Source: Paracoccaceae bacterium (GTDB lineage Bacteria; Pseudomonadota; Alphaproteobacteria; Rhodobacterales; Rhodobacteraceae). From it: a stretch of DNA of 25,379 nucleotides. Both the position numbers and the translations under genes were made by a program. Of this stretch, positions 1 to 7,623 are shown piece by piece; the stretch's first letter is position 1; the number at the start of each line of letters is the position of its first letter. The notes under the pieces were generated by a model that was not told where the DNA came from, searched no databases, and worked only from the letters and a program-made list of their open reading frames with translations. The stretch spans positions 1 through 25,379 of the forward strand of contig JALQTL010000393.1 of NCBI GenBank assembly GCA_023260935.1, given 5' to 3'.

Positions 1-1026
1 TTGCCGGTGTTGCGCATCCTTGCGCTTGCGGTGGCGATGATGGCCGCAACCCCGGCCCCTGTCCCGGCTCAGGTTCTCGATTTCGCTGATCTGGACGGCT
101 GGGCCGAAGATGACCATGCCGCTGCCCTTCAGGCCTTTCGCACCACCTGCGAGGGGCTTCGTGATGCCGATTGGGCTCCGCTTTGCGCCTTTGCGCAAGA
201 TGCCGGGCGCACTGATGCCGCGGCCCGCCAGTTCTTTGAACTGTTCTTCCGCCCCGTCCTCGTCGGCACGCCGCCTGCCCTTTTCACCGGCTATTACGAA
301 CCAGAGCTTCGCGGATCGCTGACCCGCAGCCCGCGCTATGCCTGGCCACTGTATCGCAAGCCGCCCGAGCTTGCCGAAGGCCAGCTTTGGCACCCCAGAT
401 CGGTGATCGAAGGGGGCATCCTGCGGGGCAGGGGGCTGGAACTTGTCTGGCTGGATGATCCGGTCGAGGCCTATTTCCTTCAGGTGCAGGGGTCGGGGCG
501 GGTGCGCCTGCCCGATGGCCGGGTGATGCGCGTGGCCTATGCCGGAAAGAACGGCCATCCCTATCGCTCTATCGGGCAGGAACTTATCCGCCGTGGGGCC
601 ACTATGGCCGATGTCTCTGCACAGGATATCAAGGCCTGGGTCCGCGCCAATCCCGCTGCCGGGCGCGACCTGCTGAATACCAACCCTTCTTTCGTCTTCT
701 TCCGCCAACTTGATGACTTGCCAGCAGACCGTGGGCCCATCGGGGCCATGGGCCGGTCCATCACGCCGCTGCGCTCGGTGGCTATCGACCCTCAGTTCAC
801 TCCGCTGGGCGCCCCGGTCTGGATTGAAAAAGATGGCCGCGAACCGTTGCGACGCCTGATGATTGCACAGGATACCGGGGGTGCGATAAAGGGGCCGCAG
901 CGCGCCGATATCTTCTATGGCACCGGGTTTGACGCGGGCGAATCTGCCGGCAGGGTAAAGGATGGCGGCCGCATGATCATGCTTTTGCCGATCGACCGTG
1001 CCTATGCCATGCTGACAGAAGGTTGA
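1..1026 (+). CDS. mltA: Membrane-bound lytic murein transglycosylase A
   Basis: The enzyme cleaves the MurNAc-GlcNAc glycosidic bond of peptidoglycan non-hydrolytically and releases 1,6-anhydro-muropeptides in the periplasm. Residues 1-24 form a Sec-type signal peptide (hydrophobic LRILALAVAMMAA, then an AxA-like region at VPAQ); no lipobox cysteine is seen. The MltA core begins near LFTGYYEPEL (95-104), with YFLQVQGSGR at 158-167. The C-terminal 3D (three-aspartate) domain carries AQDTGGAIKGPQRADIFYG (289-307). The catalytic Asp of the family lies in this motif, most likely D303. The first codon is TTG at base 1, so the true start could lie outside the window, although the signal peptide reads complete. 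The stop is 4 bases before the Smr gene, which suggests one transcript. The assignment is firm and the start is not. Confidence 0.93.
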   Translation: MPVLRILALAVAMMAATPAPVPAQVLDFADLDGWAEDDHAAALQAFRTTCEGLRDADWAPLCAFAQDAGRTDAAARQFFELFFRPVLVGTPPALFTGYYEPELRGSLTRSPRYAWPLYRKPPELAEGQLWHPRSVIEGGILRGRGLELVWLDDPVEAYFLQVQGSGRVRLPDGRVMRVAYAGKNGHPYRSIGQELIRRGATMADVSAQDIKAWVRANPAAGRDLLNTNPSFVFFRQLDDLPADRGPIGAMGRSITPLRSVAIDPQFTPLGAPVWIEKDGREPLRRLMIAQDTGGAIKGPQRADIFYGTGFDAGESAGRVKDGGRMIMLLPIDRAYAMLTEG

Positions 1027-1030
1027 TCCG

Positions 1031-1621
1031 ATGACCCGCCGCCGCAAGCTTCGCCCAGAGGAGGAAGACCTGTGGCGGATCGTGGCCCGCACGGCACGGC
1101 CGCTGCATCCGCAGCCCCTGAAGGGCAAGCCGGCAGAGGCAGAGCCCGAACCTCTGCTGCTGCCCAAGGACCGGCCCCCACCTTCGGATCTGCCACGCCT
1201 TCCAGCCTTTCGCCTGGGCGAAAAGGCACGGCCCACGCTCATTGCCGAACCCATGGCGGCCACGCCACCTCTGCGCATGGATGCCAAGGCCTTTGGCAAG
1301 ATGACACGCGGCAAGCTTTTGCCCGAAGCGCGGATGGATCTGCACGGGATGACGCTTGCCGAAGCGCATCCCGAACTGATCCGTTTCATTCTGGGCGCCC
1401 ATAGCGCCGGCTTGCGGCTGGTTCTGGTGATTACTGGCAAGGGCAAGCCGAAGCCCGATCACGGCCCCATCCCGCAACGCGCCGGCGTGCTGCGCCACCA
1501 GGTGCCGCAATGGCTGCGCCTGCCGCCCCTTGGGCCGGCCGTTGTGCTTCAGGTGGCCGAGGCGCATCAGCGCCATGGCGGGGCAGGGGCCTATTACGTT
1601 TATCTGCGCCGGTCGCGCTAG
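1031..1621 (+). CDS. Smr/MutS2-type domain protein
   Basis: The 196-residue protein has a variable, proline-rich N-terminal half (about 1-95) and a C-terminal Smr domain. The Smr signatures are DLHGMTLAEAH (103-113), VITGKGK (133-139), GVLR (152-155) and HGGAGAYYVYLRR (182-194). Smr domains cut or nick nucleic acid, and stand-alone proteobacterial forms have been linked to cleavage of mRNA or branched DNA; the substrate here is not predictable. The start follows a purine-rich AGAAGG located inside the end of mltA, and the gap to mltA is 4 bases, so the two are probably co-transcribed. Its TAG stop overlaps the stop of the convergent hydrolase gene in the shared palindrome CTAG (1618-1621). 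Confidence 0.88.
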   Translation: MTRRRKLRPEEEDLWRIVARTARPLHPQPLKGKPAEAEPEPLLLPKDRPPPSDLPRLPAFRLGEKARPTLIAEPMAATPPLRMDAKAFGKMTRGKLLPEARMDLHGMTLAEAHPELIRFILGAHSAGLRLVLVITGKGKPKPDHGPIPQRAGVLRHQVPQWLRLPPLGPAVVLQVAEAHQRHGGAGAYYVYLRRSR

Positions 1622-2721
1622 CGCGCAGTGCCGATATCGGCCACGGGCCGCAGGATGATCTGGGTCGCGTTCTGAACGGTCAGCACAACGCCGGGCAGCA
1701 GGCCGGTGCGCGTGGCCCGGTCGGCATCAAAGGCCCGATCCACCGAAAGGATGCCATCCATCAATCGCAACAGAGAAGGAGAGTTGCCAAGGTTGAAATG
1801 CCCGGCACCCTGATTGAACGCTGCCGTATCCAGAAAGGTGATCGGCAGGTCATCGACCCTTGTAAGATCACGCAGGGTTCCCAGCCTGTCCGCCTCGCCC
1901 GTCAGGCGGGCCGAAAGCTTCAGAATCCGGTCGCGCTCAGATGAAAAGATCACGAAAGGCTGTGGCAACACGGGAATGGCCTTGGCCTGGGCGCGGAACA
2001 CATCCACATCGATATCGGGTGAAATCAGAACAACGCCGCCGATCCTGCGAAGCGTGCCGTTCTTGCCGCCAATGGCGATCTGGCGCAGCGTTTCCATCGT
2101 CAGCGCGCTGCCCATCGAATGCGCCAGCAGAACCACGCGCTTTGCCCCGGCGCGTTCCACCTCGTCAATCAGGCCTTCCAGCCCGTCCCGTGCAAAAAGG
2201 GCGGAATCGCGGTCATAGACATAGCCAAGCGGCTGGGCCGCCGACGGCCACGAATAATGCACCACGGCCCCGGGCAATTGCAGGTCATGCGCCATCTGCG
2301 CGATGCGATAGACCCCCTCGGCAAAGGTATTGTTGAACCCATGGATAAAGATCACCGCCTCGCCCCCATTGCGGGCAAGTTCCTTGCGCAGGTCTTCACG
2401 AAACCCGGAAGGCTGATCATAACGTTCTTCCGCCGTAGTCAGGAATTGCCTGCCCGGATCGGGCTTTCCGTGGCGCGGTGGCCAGTTGATCTCGCCAATC
2501 TGGCGATCCGGCGGCACCGATATATCGTATCGCGCAAAGCCGAGCGTGGCAGTGCGTTCGGGGCCGAACTCGCCGTCTTTCCCCAGCCCCCGGGTGCTGC
2601 CCACAAAGACCTTGCGCACATCGCCCACGCTGGCGGCTTCGGGCACCAGCGTGATGCTGCCACGCGGGGAACATGCCGCCAGCAGCGACAGGATCAGAAC
2701 AAGACGAAGGGTACGGATCAC
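1618..2721 (-). CDS. Alpha/beta hydrolase of the DUF900 family, probable lipoprotein
   Basis: From the GTG at 2721 the protein has 367 residues. It opens with a short basic and hydrophobic leader ending in the lipobox LLAAC (Cys17), so it is probably a lipid-anchored envelope protein. The hydrolase core shows VIFIHGFNNTF (123-133, oxyanion loop), the nucleophile elbow LLAHSMGS with Ser202, SPDID (234-238) and GHFNLG with His308, a plausible Ser-Asp-His triad. This matches the DUF900/COG4782 esterase-like group, whose substrates are unknown. An in-frame TTG at 2778 would add 19 residues ahead of the leader. I prefer the GTG because it puts the lipobox at a normal distance, but no strong ribosome binding site supports either. 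It lies downstream of hslU on the same strand, behind a possible hairpin at 2791-2816. Confidence 0.82.
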   Translation of the reverse strand: MIRTLRLVLILSLLAACSPRGSITLVPEAASVGDVRKVFVGSTRGLGKDGEFGPERTATLGFARYDISVPPDRQIGEINWPPRHGKPDPGRQFLTTAEERYDQPSGFREDLRKELARNGGEAVIFIHGFNNTFAEGVYRIAQMAHDLQLPGAVVHYSWPSAAQPLGYVYDRDSALFARDGLEGLIDEVERAGAKRVVLLAHSMGSALTMETLRQIAIGGKNGTLRRIGGVVLISPDIDVDVFRAQAKAIPVLPQPFVIFSSERDRILKLSARLTGEADRLGTLRDLTRVDDLPITFLDTAAFNQGAGHFNLGNSPSLLRLMDGILSVDRAFDADRATRTGLLPGVVLTVQNATQIILRPVADIGTAR

Positions 2722-2790
2722 GCGAACAAACCCCGGCTGCACATAAGCCAGAGTTCGCACATCCACAGGTGGCGTCAAGCCAGCCCCGGC

Positions 2791-2816
2791 TCATCGGCGG
2801 CGTTATACGCCGATGA
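2791..2816 (-). terminator. Hairpin just after the hslU stop, possible weak terminator
   Basis: TCATCGGCG (2791-2799) and CGCCGATGA (2808-2816) form a perfect 9-bp inverted repeat with an 8-base loop, 3 bases after the hslU stop codon. No U-run follows it on the minus strand, so it may terminate poorly, protect the 3' end, or lower expression of the hydrolase gene that follows. Confidence 0.35.
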
Positions 2817-2819
2817 TGG

Positions 2820-4118
2820 TCACAAGACGTAACGCGACAGATCGGCAGACCGGGCAAGCTGGCCCACATTCGCTTCGACAAAGGCAGCATCCACGGTAAC
2901 GGTTTCACCCGACCGGTCGGGCGCGGAAAAGCTCAGCTCTTCGAACACCCGTTCCAGAATGGTGTACAGCCGCCGCGCCCCGATGTTTTCCACGCTGCCA
3001 TTCACTTCGGCTGCAATCCTTGCCAACGCGGCAATGCCGTCTTCGGTAAAGGAAACCGTCACCTCTTCGGTGGCCATCAGGGCCGCATATTGCCGGGTCA
3101 GGGCATTGTCCGGTTCTGTCAGAATGCGCACGAAATCGCCTTCGGTCAGCGGTTTCAGTTCCACCCTGATCGGCAAACGGCCCTGAAGTTCCGGCAAAAG
3201 GTCCGAAGGCTTTGCCACATGAAACGCGCCCGAGGCGATGAACAGGATATGGTCGGTCTTGACCGGGCCGTATTTGGTGGAAACGGTCGTTCCTTCGATC
3301 AGCGGCAGCAGGTCGCGCTGCACCCCTTCGCGGCTGACATCGGCCCCCCTTGCATCGGCACGGGCACAGATCTTGTCGATCTCGTCCAGAAAGACGATGC
3401 CATTGTCCTGCACCGCTGCCAGCGCGGACTGTTTCACCGCCTCGTCGTCCAGAAGCTTGTCGGCCTCTTGCCCGATCAGCAGCGCATAGCTTTCCGAGAC
3501 GCTTACCTTCTTGCGCTGGGTGCGCCCGCCAAAGGCCTTGAACAGGTCTTGCAGCCCCTGCATCTGCATTTCCATGCCGTTGCCGCCACCCATCACCGGG
3601 AACGGGGTCGAGGTGTCCTGAACCTCGATCTCGATCATCGTATTGTCCAACTCTCCGCGCCGCAGTTTCTGGCGGAACATCTCGCGCGTCTGGTCGCGCG
3701 CATCCTTTCCCGCCAGAGCCTCGATCACCCGGTCTTCGGCCGCCTTGTGGGCGCGGGCCTTCACCTCGTCGCGCATCCTTTCGCGGGTCTCGATCATGGC
3801 GGCATCCACCAGATCGCGGATGATGCTGTCGACATCACGGCCGACATAGCCCACTTCGGTGAACTTCGTCGCCTCGACCTTCAGGAAGGGCGCCTTTGCC
3901 AGCTTTGCCAGTCGGCGGCTGATCTCTGTCTTGCCCACGCCAGTGGGCCCGATCATCAGGATGTTCTTCGGGTAAACCTCATCACGCAGATCATCGCCCA
4001 GTTTCTTGCGCCGCCAGCGGTTGCGCAGGGCAACGGAAACGGCGCGCTTGGCATCCGCCTGCCCGATGATGAAGCGATCAAGCTCGGAAACGATTTCGCG
4101 GGGGGTCAGGTCTGTCAT
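2820..4118 (-). CDS. hslU: HslU, ATPase subunit of the HslUV protease
   Basis: HslU (ClpY) is an AAA+ unfoldase that caps the HslV proteolytic dodecamer in the cytoplasm. The 432-residue length is normal. Visible landmarks are Walker A GPTGVGKT (57-64), the pore loop GYVG (90-93), the variable I-domain (about 110-240), Walker B FLDEID (243-248), sensor-2 GARR (380-383) and the C-terminal tail LSRYVL, which docks into HslV in this family. The start MTDLTPREIV at 4118 matches the conserved N-terminus of the family; an upstream in-frame extension to 4202 would lie wholly inside the preceding gene. Its ATG overlaps the TGA of the upstream membrane-protein gene (ATGA, 4115-4118), and there is no clear independent ribosome binding site, so translational coupling is likely. 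Confidence 0.97.
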   Translation of the reverse strand: MTDLTPREIVSELDRFIIGQADAKRAVSVALRNRWRRKKLGDDLRDEVYPKNILMIGPTGVGKTEISRRLAKLAKAPFLKVEATKFTEVGYVGRDVDSIIRDLVDAAMIETRERMRDEVKARAHKAAEDRVIEALAGKDARDQTREMFRQKLRRGELDNTMIEIEVQDTSTPFPVMGGGNGMEMQMQGLQDLFKAFGGRTQRKKVSVSESYALLIGQEADKLLDDEAVKQSALAAVQDNGIVFLDEIDKICARADARGADVSREGVQRDLLPLIEGTTVSTKYGPVKTDHILFIASGAFHVAKPSDLLPELQGRLPIRVELKPLTEGDFVRILTEPDNALTRQYAALMATEEVTVSFTEDGIAALARIAAEVNGSVENIGARRLYTILERVFEELSFSAPDRSGETVTVDAAFVEANVGQLARSADLSRYVL

Positions 4119-5170
4119 GCTGTTGATCCGTAAGGAGGAAGGCGGTCCTTGCCCGGAAAGCCGGGCAGGGCATTCATGATGGTGCTGCGCAGCCGGTCCC
4201 ACTGCGCACCCAGAAGCACCAGCCCAAGACCAAGGAAAAGGATGATCAGTGCCGAACCATCGAACAGGCCGAAGATCAGCCAGATCGCATAGCCCGACCC
4301 CGATACCAGAAACGACCGGCGGTCGATGACGATGGCCACAACCGCCAGACCCAGCAACACCGCCAGCAATAGAACCTGCCCCATCTGGCCATGGTCCAGC
4401 AGGCGCAGCGCAAGCGTGTTGATGATAGCCGGGGCTGCCACCACATGCAGCCAGAACCCGGTGGTTGACCGGGTGGAAACACGGTGCGGATCGCTCATGT
4501 CAAACCGCATGGCAAGCGCAAAGCACAGCAGCCCGAACACCAGCGACAATGCCCCCAGCGCCCCGCCGCGCGACATGTGCAAGAGGCTGGGGCTATTGCC
4601 CGGAACCAGCCCGCGCCCCGCCAGCAATGCCCATACAACGGAAAACCCTGCCGCCGCGATGATTGCCGCATCGAAAGGCACACGAAACACACGGTAATGC
4701 CCCAGCATCACCGCACCCACCATGCCCCAGCTTGCCGCCGCCCGAGCAAAGGGGGAAAGCCCCATCATGTCGGCAAGCGCCGACCCAAGCACAAAGGCGC
4801 TCAACGCCGTCATGATCGCCAGCGCGATCGAAGGCGCGATCATCCGCCGCTGAAGGGTGAAATAGCGCTGAACCACGCTCAGCCCAAAGATGGTGATGGC
4901 CGCAAGCAGCACCGTATCGGCGCCGGCCGGCATGAAAACCTCGGCCCCAAAGGCGGTAGCCAGCAGCGACCAGCCAAGGAACAGGATCGACAGGCCGATG
5001 ACGATGAAGATCTCGTTGAAACCCTTGAACAGCACAAATGGCTCTTCCCCGGGTTCCACCTGATCGCGCGCTTGGCGGCGGGCATCGGCCATGGCCAGCA
5101 AGCCTGCCGCCTGCGCTTCCGTGATCAGGCCGCGCTGCACGGCGGCGCGCAGATCCTTGTCCTCGATCAT
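4115..5170 (-). CDS. Polytopic membrane protein encoded between hslV and hslU (DUF2157-like)
   Basis: The 351-residue protein begins with about 45 soluble residues containing a helix of the type LRAAVQRGLITEAQAAGLL, resembling the N-terminus of DUF2157 membrane proteins. It is followed by roughly nine or ten hydrophobic segments, for example IFIVIGLSILFLGWSLLA, DTVLLAAITIFGLSVV and ALIILFLGLGLVLLGA, and a short polar tail. No catalytic motif is visible. It is locked into the hslVU operon: its ATG overlaps the hslV stop (ATGA, 5167-5170) and its own stop overlaps the hslU start (ATGA, 4115-4118). The three products should therefore be made together. Any role in delivering membrane substrates to HslUV, or in envelope stress, is inference. 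The DUF2157 assignment rests on N-terminal resemblance only. Confidence 0.8.
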   Translation of the reverse strand: MIEDKDLRAAVQRGLITEAQAAGLLAMADARRQARDQVEPGEEPFVLFKGFNEIFIVIGLSILFLGWSLLATAFGAEVFMPAGADTVLLAAITIFGLSVVQRYFTLQRRMIAPSIALAIMTALSAFVLGSALADMMGLSPFARAAASWGMVGAVMLGHYRVFRVPFDAAIIAAAGFSVVWALLAGRGLVPGNSPSLLHMSRGGALGALSLVFGLLCFALAMRFDMSDPHRVSTRSTTGFWLHVVAAPAIINTLALRLLDHGQMGQVLLLAVLLGLAVVAIVIDRRSFLVSGSGYAIWLIFGLFDGSALIILFLGLGLVLLGAQWDRLRSTIMNALPGFPGKDRLPPYGSTA

Positions 5171-5727
5171 GGGGCGCTGATCCGTTCCACGGTCAGGTTG
5201 CCGTTGGTGTAAACACAGATATCGGCCGCAATCGCCATGGCCTTGCGGGCCACTTCTTCCGCGCTCAGCCCGCTTTCCATAAGCCCCCTCGCGGCGGCCA
5301 GCGCAAAGTTGCCGCCAGACCCTATGGCCGCCACATCATGTTCGGGCTCCAGCACATCGCCCGCGCCGGTGATCACGAACAAATCGCGCCCGTCGGTCAC
5401 GATCAGCATGGCTTCAAGGTTGCGCAGATACTTGTCCATCCGCCAGTCTTTTGCCAGATCGACACAGGCGCGCGCCAACTGGCCCGGGGCGGCCTCCAGC
5501 TTCTTTTCCAGCCGTTCCAGCAGGGTAAAGGCATCGGCGGTCGATCCGGCAAAGCCTGCCACCACCTCATGCCCACCCGGCTTCAGCCGCCGCACCTTGC
5601 GCGCGGTGCCCTTGATGACCGTCTGGCCAAGGCTGACCTGACCGTCCCCGGCCACCACAACCTCACCGCCTCGGCGGACCCCGATGATCGTCGTGCCGTG
5701 CCATCCGGGGAACTTGTCTTCCGACAT
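5167..5727 (-). CDS. hslV: HslV, peptidase subunit of the HslUV protease
   Basis: HslV (ClpQ) is the threonine peptidase that forms the proteolytic core with HslU. The 186-residue protein has an 11-residue propeptide (MSEDKFPGWHG) before the mature sequence TTIIGVRR, so the nucleophile is Thr12 after processing. The proteasome-type partners are Asp28 in AGDGQ and Lys44 in TARKVRRL, and GSGGNFALAAA lies at 136-146. The start at 5727 is fixed by GGAGG placed 5 bases upstream; that Shine-Dalgarno lies inside a longer in-frame alternative beginning at 5739. It is the first gene of hslV-membrane protein-hslU, divergent from the glycosyltransferase-like gene at 5801, so its promoter must lie within or beyond the 73-base gap. 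Confidence 0.97.
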   Translation of the reverse strand: MSEDKFPGWHGTTIIGVRRGGEVVVAGDGQVSLGQTVIKGTARKVRRLKPGGHEVVAGFAGSTADAFTLLERLEKKLEAAPGQLARACVDLAKDWRMDKYLRNLEAMLIVTDGRDLFVITGAGDVLEPEHDVAAIGSGGNFALAAARGLMESGLSAEEVARKAMAIAADICVYTNGNLTVERISAP

Positions 5728-5800
5728 GGAAACCTCCATCCTTCGATCCTATATGGCCGGGCCAGCACCGCGGCACAAGATCGGGCCGCAGGCGGGGCAG

Positions 5801-6631
5801 ATGGCCAAGACGTTGCACATCTATCTAAACGAGCCGATGCGAACCCGCGCCGAGGCCGGAGAGATCAATCTTTTCAGCAAGATGGCCCAGGCACTGGCCG
5901 GTTGGACCCTGCGGTTTCACGAAGATACAAAGGCAGAAAGGCAGGCCGCCCCGGGCCGCGGCTATGGCCTGTTCCACATGCAGGAACCGCCGGTTCCCAC
6001 CATCCTGTGCCTGCGTCGGGCCTATCACTATCCGTTCTGGAGGATCGAGAAGACCAACGAACGCTGGAACTTCGATGTGGCGCGGGCGGGCTTTGACGCG
6101 GCTCAGGTGCCCCCCGAAAGGGCCGCCGCCTTCTTTTCCCGATGGATGCCGCGGGTGTTCCGCGAAGGCCCGGTCTTTCGCAAGGGGTTTGTCTTCATGC
6201 CGCTGCAAGGCCGCCTGTTGCAGCACAGGTCGTTCCAAAGCCAAAGCCCGGTCCAGATGATCGAAACCTGCGCAAAGGCATGGCCCGGGATGCCGATCAA
6301 GGCCACGCTTCACCCAAAGGAAACCTATTCCCCCGCAGACCATCAGGCGCTTCGCGCGATGGCGGACCGATTTGCCAACTTTCAGCTTGTCAGCGCCGAT
6401 GCAAAGGATCTTCTCGCCGATTGCGATCTGGTGGCAACGCAGAACTCGGCCGCGGCGCTGACCGGGTTTTTTGCCCAAAAACCGGCTATCCTTTTTGCGG
6501 GGTCCGATTTTCACCACATCGCCGCCTATCTGCTCTGGTTTTTTCAGCGCCAGTCGATCAATGCCGGCGCGGCCAATGCGGTTGAAAAGATCCGTGCCCG
6601 CTTTGCGGCGCATGGCTTTCCACTTTTCTGA
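5801..6631 (+). CDS. Capsule-synthesis-like glycosyltransferase (KpsC/KpsS-type fold)
   Basis: The 276-residue protein is not close to a gene I can name, but its C-terminal half matches the pattern of the capsule polysaccharide synthesis family (Kdo transferases KpsC/KpsS). It has FVFMPLQ (130-136), KATLHPKE (167-174), and the block DLVATQNSAAALTGF (209-223) followed by QKPAILFAGSDF (226-237). These resemble the family's HP-K/R and 'untethered Ser, then gene-conserved Gly' nucleotide-sugar region. No signal peptide or membrane segment is seen, so it should act on the cytoplasmic side. Start 5801 is chosen because earlier in-frame ATGs (5684, 5726, 5753) run into the hslV start region. A kinase-fold gene follows after 12 bases, probably in the same operon. 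Which glycan it builds is unknown. Confidence 0.65.
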   Translation: MAKTLHIYLNEPMRTRAEAGEINLFSKMAQALAGWTLRFHEDTKAERQAAPGRGYGLFHMQEPPVPTILCLRRAYHYPFWRIEKTNERWNFDVARAGFDAAQVPPERAAAFFSRWMPRVFREGPVFRKGFVFMPLQGRLLQHRSFQSQSPVQMIETCAKAWPGMPIKATLHPKETYSPADHQALRAMADRFANFQLVSADAKDLLADCDLVATQNSAAALTGFFAQKPAILFAGSDFHHIAAYLLWFFQRQSINAGAANAVEKIRARFAAHGFPLF

Positions 6632-6643
6632 GGGCAGGGGAAA

Positions 6644-7567
6644 ATGGTCACCGACCAGACTGCCGATCTTGCGCTTGCCGCCCTGCGTGCCGCAACGATT
6701 GGCGTGTCGGGGTTGCAGATCGACAGTTGCCGCAACCATAAGCCGGACAGCGTCGTATTCTTCGGCCGTCTTGCCGGAAAGCCTGTAGTGATCAAGCAGT
6801 TCACCACCGATGGCCCTGCCCGCATGGCCGGCATGAAGGCAGAGCTTGATCAGGTGACTTCCCTGATGGCCGGCACACGCCATGGCATCAACCCCTGCCT
6901 GATGGTCCTGCCGAAGCTGGGCGCCATCGTTCTGGGCCATGCCGGCGACCTGCGCCTGTCTGATGCCCTGAAGGTGGCGGCAGGGGACAGGGCGGCCCTG
7001 ATGGCACAGGCGGGCGACTGGCTGGCCACCTATGTCGGGCCCCGGCGCAGGATCGAAAGCTTTCGTCCCAGGCGCTGGCTTGCCCGTATGGAGGAAGCAG
7101 CCCTTGCCCGGGGCCTTGACCGGCAGGCGCCGTTGATCCGGCAGGCCACCCGCAGCCTGCGCCAGTTGGGCCGGGGGTTGGCGGGGGCGCCCTTCACCCG
7201 CGCGGCAACCCATGGCGATTTTGTCGCCATCAACGCGCATCTGGATGGCGGCCGTATCATCGGCGTGGATGTGCAGGGTGAGGCGTGGTTGCCATTGGCG
7301 CGCGACATCGCGCGCTTTCTTGTCTGGCAACAGATCAAAGACCCCGCACCCGGCCCGCTGCGCCACGGCATCGCGGCACAGGATTTCCAAGCCTTCCTTG
7401 CCGCCCCCCTGCTGTCCGGGGAAGAGGTGGAAACGATCCTTCCCTTCTTCATCGGCCTTGGCCTTGTCCAGCGCCTTGCCGAACAGCCCGAAGGATCGGC
7501 TTATGCCCTGAATGGGGTCATAGCCCTGAAGTCATGGTTGGCCAGCGTGACAAAAGGGCGGCCATGA
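6644..7567 (+). CDS. Aminoglycoside-phosphotransferase-fold kinase, substrate unknown
   Basis: The 307-residue protein shows the kinase features of the APH/choline-kinase superfamily. Lys51 in VVIKQF is the ATP-binding lysine. The catalytic loop is THGDFVAINAHL (189-200) with Asp192 and Asn197, and the metal-binding Asp209 lies in IIGVDVQG. ESFRPRRW (138-145) is rich in basic residues before the catalytic loop. The initiation codon is preceded by GGGGA. It follows the glycosyltransferase-like gene by 12 bases, so a sugar or glycolipid is the most natural substrate, comparable to Kdo or heptose kinases of similar fold; that is inference from context. A true antibiotic-resistance role is unlikely given the chromosomal setting and weak similarity. 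The transcript ends at the hairpin 7569-7595. Confidence 0.75.
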   Translation: MVTDQTADLALAALRAATIGVSGLQIDSCRNHKPDSVVFFGRLAGKPVVIKQFTTDGPARMAGMKAELDQVTSLMAGTRHGINPCLMVLPKLGAIVLGHAGDLRLSDALKVAAGDRAALMAQAGDWLATYVGPRRRIESFRPRRWLARMEEAALARGLDRQAPLIRQATRSLRQLGRGLAGAPFTRAATHGDFVAINAHLDGGRIIGVDVQGEAWLPLARDIARFLVWQQIKDPAPGPLRHGIAAQDFQAFLAAPLLSGEEVETILPFFIGLGLVQRLAEQPEGSAYALNGVIALKSWLASVTKGRP

Positions 7568-7568
7568 A

Positions 7569-7595
7569 AAAACCGGGCCGCCCGGGCCCGGTTTT
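7569..7595. terminator. Bidirectional intrinsic terminator between the kinase gene and trxA
   Basis: AAAACCGGGCC (7569-7579) and GGCCCGGTTTT (7585-7595) are a perfect 11-bp inverted repeat with a 5-base loop. On the minus strand the stem runs into six U, the classical form, 28 bases after the trxA stop. On the plus strand it begins 2 bases after the kinase stop, with UUUU in the stem and UCAUCUUU after it. It should stop transcription from both convergent units. Confidence 0.8.
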
Positions 7596-7623
7596 CATCT
7601 TTGGCGTCATGCGCCCCGGGCGA

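Noticed and set aside
2722..2778. TTG start at 2778 for the DUF900 hydrolase
   Set aside because: It would put 19 polar residues before the lipoprotein leader; the GTG at 2721 gives a normal lipobox position. Some doubt remains because neither start has a strong ribosome binding site.
3090..4133. 347-residue plus-strand frame opposite hslU
   Set aside because: It is a shadow of the unambiguous HslU coding sequence.
5825..7390. 521-residue minus-strand frame opposite the glycosyltransferase and kinase genes
   Set aside because: It spans two genes with ribosome binding sites and recognisable motifs on the plus strand; its own translation shows no family pattern.
6644..7567. Aminoglycoside antibiotic resistance gene
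   Set aside because: Only the general kinase fold is shared; the gene is chromosomal, compositionally normal and paired with a glycosyltransferase-like gene, with no mobile element nearby.
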